From: Actinopolymorpha singaporensis
Lineage (GTDB): Bacteria; Actinomycetota; Actinomycetes; Propionibacteriales; Actinopolymorphaceae
Length of the DNA: 64,000 nucleotides
NCBI RefSeq assembly: GCF_900104745.1
Contig: NZ_LT629732.1
Location: 5,009,981-5,073,980 of the forward strand
Direction: 5' to 3'
Shown here in pieces: positions 59,303-64,000 of the stretch; the first letter of the stretch is position 1; every line of letters starts with the position of its first letter. Below the pieces are notes generated by a model, which was given only the letters and a program-made list of their open reading frames with translations, did not search any database and had not been told where the DNA came from. The position numbers and the translations under genes were made by a program.

Positions 59303-60769
59303 ATGGCGAAGTCCACACGTGACCGAACGCCTGACATCGACAGGTCCGCCGGCAGGTCCGCGCCGACCGGCGGCGGCCTCCGCCGGTCGGCCCCCGCACG
59401 TCCGGGTCTCGTGCTCGCCACCATGTGCGTCGGGATGTTCCTCGTACTTCTCGACGTCACCGTCGTCAACGTCGCCTTGCCCACGCTCGGCGCCCAGCTG
59501 CACAGCGATGTGGCCGGGATGCAATGGGTGGTTGACAGCTACACGGTCGCCCTGGCCGCACTGCTTCTCACCGCCGGCACGCTGGGCGACCTCCGCGGTC
59601 ATTCGAGGATGGTGCTGGTGGGTCTGGCGTTGTTCGGTGCCGCGTCCGCGGCCGCCGGACTCGCCCCCTCGCTCGGCTTCCTCGTCGGCGCCCGAGCGGT
59701 CCAGGGCGTCGGCGCGGCGATCCTGCTGCCCTGCACGATGGCCGTCATCAGCGACACCTTCCCCGACCAGCGTGCCCGGGCCCGTGCTCTCGGCATCTGG
59801 GCCGGAGTCTCCTCCCTCGCCCTCCCGGCCGGGCCGGTACTCGGCGGCCTGCTGGTCACCGCGGCCGGGTGGCGGGCGGTGTTCCTCGTCAACGTCCCGG
59901 TCGTCGTCGCGGCCATGGTGGCGTGCACGCGACTGGTCCCGCCTTCGGGCCACCCACGAGCCGGCGGCCGGGGCCGCGCCGACCATCAGGTCGACCGTAC
60001 GGGCGCGCTCGCCTGCACCGTCGCCCTCGCGACGGCGGTGTTCGCCGTGATCGAGTGGGGGCGCGGTGCCGGTGTGCCCGTCGCCGGCGCCGCGCTCGGA
60101 GTAGCTGCGTGTGCGCTGACTGCCTTCGGGTACGCCGAGCGCCGGGCGGCACGCCCGCTGCTCCCACCGGCTCTGATGCGCTCGCATGCCTTCGTCGGCG
60201 CGAACCTCGTGGCGGCGGCGATGAACTTCGCCGGCATCGGCACGATCTTCGTGGCGACCTTGTACCTGCAGGAGGTCCGCGGGCACAGCCCACTGCGCGC
60301 GGGCCTGGAACTCCTGCCGCTGTTCGTTCCGCTCGCGGCACTGTCCCCGCTGACCGGTCGTCTCACCGCGCGGTTCGGGCCACGCCCGCCGATGGTCGCC
60401 GGCCTGTGCGTCGGGGCCGCAGGTCTCGTCGCACTGCTGCTTCCGACCGCGCGCAGCTCGTACGCCGTATTCCTGCCGGCACTGCTCGGTCTCGGCGTGG
60501 GCATGGGTCTGCTCACGGCGGCCGTGGTCACCGCCGCCATGAACGCCGTATCTCGTGACCGCGCGGGACTCGCCGGCGGTGTGAACAACACCGCCCGGCA
60601 GTCCGCCGGCGCGCTCGGTGTCGCGGTGTTCGGCGCGGTGACCGGAAGCCCGGCACACGTACGGGCGTTCCTGGCAGGCGTGCATGTGCTCGGGCCGGCC
60701 GCGGCCTGCGTGTGGCTGGCGGCCGCCGTACTCACCGTGGCGACCGTACCGGCGCAGCCAAGCAGCTGA
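59303..60769 (+). CDS. DHA2-type MFS efflux transporter
   Basis: 488 residues from ATG at 59303. Fourteen-helix drug:H+ antiporter-2 features: FLVLLDVTVVNVALPTLGAQL (motif D1-like), MQWVVDSYTVALAALLLTAGTLGDLRGHSRM (motif A), ILLPCTMAVISDTFP, GPVLGGLLVTAAGWRAVFLVNVP (motif C). Expected to export drugs or a secondary metabolite. Directly after the regulator remnant, which may once have controlled it. Confidence 0.9.
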   Translation: MAKSTRDRTPDIDRSAGRSAPTGGGLRRSAPARPGLVLATMCVGMFLVLLDVTVVNVALPTLGAQLHSDVAGMQWVVDSYTVALAALLLTAGTLGDLRGHSRMVLVGLALFGAASAAAGLAPSLGFLVGARAVQGVGAAILLPCTMAVISDTFPDQRARARALGIWAGVSSLALPAGPVLGGLLVTAAGWRAVFLVNVPVVVAAMVACTRLVPPSGHPRAGGRGRADHQVDRTGALACTVALATAVFAVIEWGRGAGVPVAGAALGVAACALTAFGYAERRAARPLLPPALMRSHAFVGANLVAAAMNFAGIGTIFVATLYLQEVRGHSPLRAGLELLPLFVPLAALSPLTGRLTARFGPRPPMVAGLCVGAAGLVALLLPTARSSYAVFLPALLGLGVGMGLLTAAVVTAAMNAVSRDRAGLAGGVNNTARQSAGALGVAVFGAVTGSPAHVRAFLAGVHVLGPAAACVWLAAAVLTVATVPAQPSS

Positions 60770-60955
60770 ACGCGCTGTTTCGGTCACACGGCCGGAGCCC
60801 GAGTTGTTCGGTCTGACACCCGACCACTCTGGCCAGGGCGCGCGGCGCTCTTCGGCGAGGCTGGCTAAGGTACGTACTCTCCTTGATGTGGCGGAGCGCG
60901 ACAGCCCAGACCTCGGGTCGTCAACTGTCAGGTCGACGCGCGAGAGGACATCCCC

Positions 60956-62299
60956 TTGGAAGCACGCCAAGCCTCGGCCATCGCCAGCGTCGTGGCCTGG
61001 GAGGCCCTGGACTCCAGGGGCCGGCCCACTGTCGCGTGTCGCGTCCAGCTCGGCGGCGGCGCCGTCGGCCGCGCGATCGTGCCGTCCGGCGCGTCGACCG
61101 GGGCGCACGAGGCGGTCGAACGCCGCGACGGCGGTGAGCGCTACGACGGCTGGGGCGTGCGCGGAGCCGTAGCAGCGGTCACCGGCGAACTCGGGCCCGC
61201 GGTCGCCGGCCTCGACGCCACCGACCGAGCGCAGGTGGACACCCGGCTGGAGGACGTCGACGGTACGCCCGACCTCGCCCGTACCGGCGCGAACGCCGTA
61301 CTGGCGATTTCGCTGGCCTCGGCGCTGGCGGGGGCGCAGGCTCTGGGCCGTCCGCTGTGGCAGGTGCTCGCCGCCGGCGAACCCGGAGGAGTCTCGTCCC
61401 GCCGGACTCTCCTGCCGATGCCGATGGTCAACATATTCTCCGGCGGTGCACATGCCGCCGGAGCGGTGGACATTCAGGACGTGCTGGCCGTCCCGGTCGG
61501 AGCGGAGAGCTTCGCGCACGCGCTGGAGATCGTGGCCCGCGTACGCGCCGCGACCGCGGGCGTTCTCCGGCGGCGTGGGTTGTCGTCGGCGCTGGTGGCC
61601 GACGAGGGCGGGCTGTCGGCACCGTTGCCGGACAACGAGGCAGCCGTCGGCGTGGTCTGCGAAGGCATCGACGCGGCGAACCTGCGGCCCGGAGTCGACG
61701 TCGCGGTCGCTGTCGACCTCGCCGCCAGCCAGTTCGGCACCGCCCAGGGGCGCTACCACCTGCGCTGTGAGGACCGCGAACTCGACCGGGCGGAATGGCT
61801 CGGCCGGCTGGCCGCGTGGTGCGAGCGGTACCCGATCGTCTCGTTGGAGGACGTACTCCACGAGGACGACTGGGCGGGCTGGACCGAGGCGGTGACCGTC
61901 CTGCCCGACCAGTGCCAACTGCTCGGTGATGATCTGTTCGCAACGCACGTCGAGCGCGTCCGGGAGGGAATCGCCCGCAGGGCCGCGAACGCCGTTCTGG
62001 TCAAGCCCAACCAGGCCGGCACGCTCACCCGCGCCGAACGTGTCGTACGCGAGGCGCAGAGCGCTGGTCTGGGAACCGTCGTCAGCGCGCGGTCGGGCGA
62101 CACCGAGGACACCTGGCTGGCCGACCTCGCCGTGGGCTGGCGTGCGGGGCAGGTCAAGGTGGGCTCGACCATGCGGTCCGAACGCACCGCCAAGTGGAAC
62201 CGCCTGCTCGAGCTCGAGCACGACCTGGGTCGCAACGCGGTGCTGGCCGGCCCGGAGCTGTTCGGCCGTTCGACATCGGTGTCCGGCGTCCGGTCCTGA
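60956..62299 (+). CDS. Divergent enolase-family protein (enolase paralogue)
   Basis: 447 residues from TTG at 60956 (GAGAGG 8 nt upstream; no other start before the N-terminal domain). Enolase signatures: DSRGRPTV, PSGASTGAHEA, SGGAHAA, ADEGGLSAP (general acid/base Glu), DLAASQF, SLEDVLHEDDWAGW, LGDDLFATH (Mg ligands D, E, D) and VLVKPNQAGTLT (catalytic Lys). But the residue equal to yeast E168 is Asp (VDIQD) and that equal to H373 is Ala (SARSGDTED). So 2-phosphoglycerate dehydration may be altered; a specialised role (as for enolase homologues of phosphonate pathways) is possible. Confidence 0.85.
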   Translation: MEARQASAIASVVAWEALDSRGRPTVACRVQLGGGAVGRAIVPSGASTGAHEAVERRDGGERYDGWGVRGAVAAVTGELGPAVAGLDATDRAQVDTRLEDVDGTPDLARTGANAVLAISLASALAGAQALGRPLWQVLAAGEPGGVSSRRTLLPMPMVNIFSGGAHAAGAVDIQDVLAVPVGAESFAHALEIVARVRAATAGVLRRRGLSSALVADEGGLSAPLPDNEAAVGVVCEGIDAANLRPGVDVAVAVDLAASQFGTAQGRYHLRCEDRELDRAEWLGRLAAWCERYPIVSLEDVLHEDDWAGWTEAVTVLPDQCQLLGDDLFATHVERVREGIARRAANAVLVKPNQAGTLTRAERVVREAQSAGLGTVVSARSGDTEDTWLADLAVGWRAGQVKVGSTMRSERTAKWNRLLELEHDLGRNAVLAGPELFGRSTSVSGVRS

Positions 62300-62318
62300 C
62301 GGTCCTGACGGTCCTGAC
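62292..62318 (+). repeat. Three 9-bp tandem repeats at the end of the enolase-like gene
   Basis: GGTCCTGAC repeats at 62292, 62301 and 62310; the enolase-like stop codon is inside the first copy. The remaining 62319-62550 shows only the promoter of the next gene. Confidence 0.8.
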
Positions 62319-62530
62319 GGCGAGCTCACGGGCTGACCGAGCGGACCAAGCCGACCGAGCTGACAAGGCGGGCTTGACAGGCGATCTGGGTCGTACGCCC
62401 GGACTCCAGCACCTGGTCCGAACTCCCGTGACCTCCTGGGTACGGTCGGCCGATCCGGCGTCCGCGTAGATCGAAGGTGGCGTTGATTCCTCTTGTGGGT
62501 AAGGGGTTTCCCGCGCGCATGAGCCGATCT

Positions 62531-62548
62531 TGTTCGGTAGAATCGAAC
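62531..62548 (+). promoter_or_regulatory. Promoter with inverted repeat before the 13E12-type gene
   Basis: TAGAAT (62538-62543) is a -10 box ending 7 nt before the GTG, so the transcript is likely leaderless. It sits inside the inverted repeat GTTCG-N8-CGAAC (62532-62536 / 62544-62548 region), which could be an operator. Confidence 0.5.
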
Positions 62549-62550
62549 GC

Positions 62551-64000
62551 GTGAGCGATGGCGGTGAGTGCTTCGACGGCCACCTGGGCGGGCAGCCCGG
62601 TGGCCGTCGGGTGCTGCCCGCAGGGCTGGCGGAGATGTCGGCTGGTCCGCGGTTGGCAGTGCTGGTCGCCTCGGTGGACCGAAGCATGTGTAACGGGTTC
62701 GAGCTGGAGGAGTCGATCAAGGCACGGCGGCGGCTGATCTGCTGGCTGGAGGCTGAGTGCCTGTCCGATGTGAACGAGCTGGCCTACGCCGAGCCCGGCA
62801 TGGTTGACGGCCCGGCCGGACGCAGGGTGACGCCGGATCCGATGACCCCGGAGGTCCTGGAGCCGTTGTTGGGGTGGACCGGCTACCGGGCGCACCAGTA
62901 CGTGGCCCTGGCCGCCACCCTGCCCCGGCTGCCGCGGGTCCGTGAAGCTCTCGCGTCCGGTGGGCTGGAGCTCAACGATGTGCGGGTGATCGTGGACCGG
63001 ATCACCGATGCCAAGCCCGACCTGTGGGCAGCCATCGAGGACGCACTGTTCCCCAAAGTCCTCGAACTGCGGGGCGGGTTGTTGCGGGCGAAGGTCGAAG
63101 CCGAGGTCGTCAAGGCAGACCCCGACGCCGCGGCCAAACGTCACCGGGCGGCCAGGTCCGGGCGGAACGTGGCGATCTGGGCCGCCGTCGACGGCGTCGC
63201 CGACCTCGCCATCCGCGGCCTGTCCGCAGACCAGGCCGCCGAAGCGTACGGCCACCTCGACGCCATCGCCCGCGCAGCCAAAGCAACCGGCGACACCCGC
63301 AGCCTCAGCCAACTCCGCGCCGACGTCGCCGCCGCCCTACTCACCGGCACCGCCGACATCAAAGACTGCTCCACCCCGAGACAAGCCGACCAGACGCACG
63401 GCGACACCGCTCAAGGCCGCGCCGAGCAGCACGAGGCCGAACAAGACCAGACCGAGCAGCACCAGGCCGAACGAACCGAAGGTGAATCCGAGCAGACGCC
63501 GGACGAACAGGGGCACTGTCCCATTCACCGCTACCCCGACCACGACCTGCACAGTGCCGGCTGTGACTGCGGCGACTGTGCTCCCGCCGGAACCGCAAAC
63601 ACCACCGCCCACTACACCCCCTGCCACTGCTCCACCGCCCACGACGCTGAAGCCCACGACGCCGCCGCGCGCGCCGCGGCCGCAGAGAATGCAACCGCTC
63701 GCACCATGGGGTCCAACACCTCCGGTCCCAACTCCGTTCTCCCCACCGCGGGTCAGATCCCGCGGCAGAACCGCAGACCCGATGAGCCGGCCGACTCACC
63801 GCCAGATGAAACGCCACCACCCCCGCAACCCGCATCACCTACACCGCCTTCGCCGCCCTGGTCCTCCTCACAGCCGAGCTGGGGGCCCATACGAACGCGC
63901 GCCAAAGTGCAGCTGAACATGCCGTTGACCACGCTGATGGGGCTGTCCGCCCAGCCCGGTGAGCTCGGCGGCTTCGGACCCGTCATCACCGAAGTCGCCC
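62551..64000 (+). CDS. 13E12-type DUF222 (HNH-associated) protein, C-terminus outside the window
   Basis: About 483 residues visible from GTG at 62551, running off the window end. DUF222 region: LEESIKARRRLICWLEAECLSDVNELAYAEPG, MTPEVLEPLLGWTGYRAHQYVALAATLPRLPRVREALASGGLELNDVRVIVDRI and a later Glu/Gln/Ala-rich linker. The end VQLNMPLTTLMGLSAQPGELGGFGPVI is the standard segment preceding the HNH nuclease domain of this family. Such genes are multicopy, mobile-like elements in actinobacteria. No stop in the window. Confidence 0.88.
   Translation, partial: MSDGGECFDGHLGGQPGGRRVLPAGLAEMSAGPRLAVLVASVDRSMCNGFELEESIKARRRLICWLEAECLSDVNELAYAEPGMVDGPAGRRVTPDPMTPEVLEPLLGWTGYRAHQYVALAATLPRLPRVREALASGGLELNDVRVIVDRITDAKPDLWAAIEDALFPKVLELRGGLLRAKVEAEVVKADPDAAAKRHRAARSGRNVAIWAAVDGVADLAIRGLSADQAAEAYGHLDAIARAAKATGDTRSLSQLRADVAAALLTGTADIKDCSTPRQADQTHGDTAQGRAEQHEAEQDQTEQHQAERTEGESEQTPDEQGHCPIHRYPDHDLHSAGCDCGDCAPAGTANTTAHYTPCHCSTAHDAEAHDAAARAAAAENATARTMGSNTSGPNSVLPTAGQIPRQNRRPDEPADSPPDETPPPPQPASPTPPSPPWSSSQPSWGPIRTRAKVQLNMPLTTLMGLSAQPGELGGFGPVITEVA

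Noticed and set aside
59192-62329. 1045-codon open frame on the minus strand across the MFS and enolase-like genes
   Set aside because: Low-complexity, Arg/Gly-rich translation; both opposite-strand genes are clearly coding.
62531-62550. LexA/SOS box before the 13E12-type gene
   Set aside because: The arms are in the order GTTCG...CGAAC, opposite to the mycobacterial box CGAAC-N4-GTTCG, and the spacing differs.

Overview
The window is chromosomal DNA of a very GC-rich actinobacterium. The main evidence is a complete Pup-proteasome locus (Dop, Pup, PrcB, PrcA, PafA, the ATPase ARC), the regulators PafB and PafC, mycothiol ligase MshC, two F420-type LLM oxidoreductases, DUF3090/DUF3866/DUF5703 proteins, a 13E12-type DUF222 protein, and many GTG/TTG starts. 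Gene order fits a non-mycobacterial actinomycete (Propionibacteriales would fit), but the genus cannot be fixed from sequence alone.

Layout. 1-5956: a THUMP-type methyltransferase (cut by the window edge), a PadR regulator, an LLM oxidoreductase, an Lrp regulator, an M24 peptidase, a YbaK-like protein and a winged-helix protein. 5946-11607: a large secreted heparinase II/III-type lyase, a 5'-3' exonuclease and a GH172 (DUF2961) protein. 11844-19330 (minus): HelY-like helicase, lipid kinase, TatC, TatA, a small membrane protein, PafC, PafB. 19521-31729: DUF3866 (plus), then on the minus strand a double-FKBP lipoprotein, the Pup-proteasome genes, the tRNA methyltransferase TrmI and a CBS-containing site-2 protease. 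32048-35183 (plus): RecB-family Fe-S nuclease and a two-component pair. 35147-46617 (minus): MFS exporter, a five-gene oligopeptide ABC operon, MetH. 46874-57341: PAC2 protein, a divergent CGNR regulator/hydrolase pair, the MshC operon, CorA, UppP, LLM oxidoreductase, aldo/keto reductase, DUF5703. 57390-64000: M20 peptidase, tRNA-Leu(GAG), then an accessory-looking stretch with a decayed regulator fragment, a DHA2 transporter, a divergent enolase paralogue and the start of a 13E12-type gene.

The most coherent system is a link between the Pup/PafBC module and DNA repair. The window encodes PafB and PafC. Two repair nucleases in it (the 5'-3' exonuclease at 9507 and the RecB-family nuclease at 32048) each have an element matching the mycobacterial RecA-NDp/PafBC promoter (TGTCGGTG, 8 nt, TAnnnT), placed so that transcription would start at or next to the start codon. 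More widely, about fifteen genes have a TAnnnT -10 hexamer 6-9 nt before the start codon and no Shine-Dalgarno, which points to widespread leaderless transcription and settles several start codons. No insertion sequence, CRISPR array, rRNA or riboswitch was seen.
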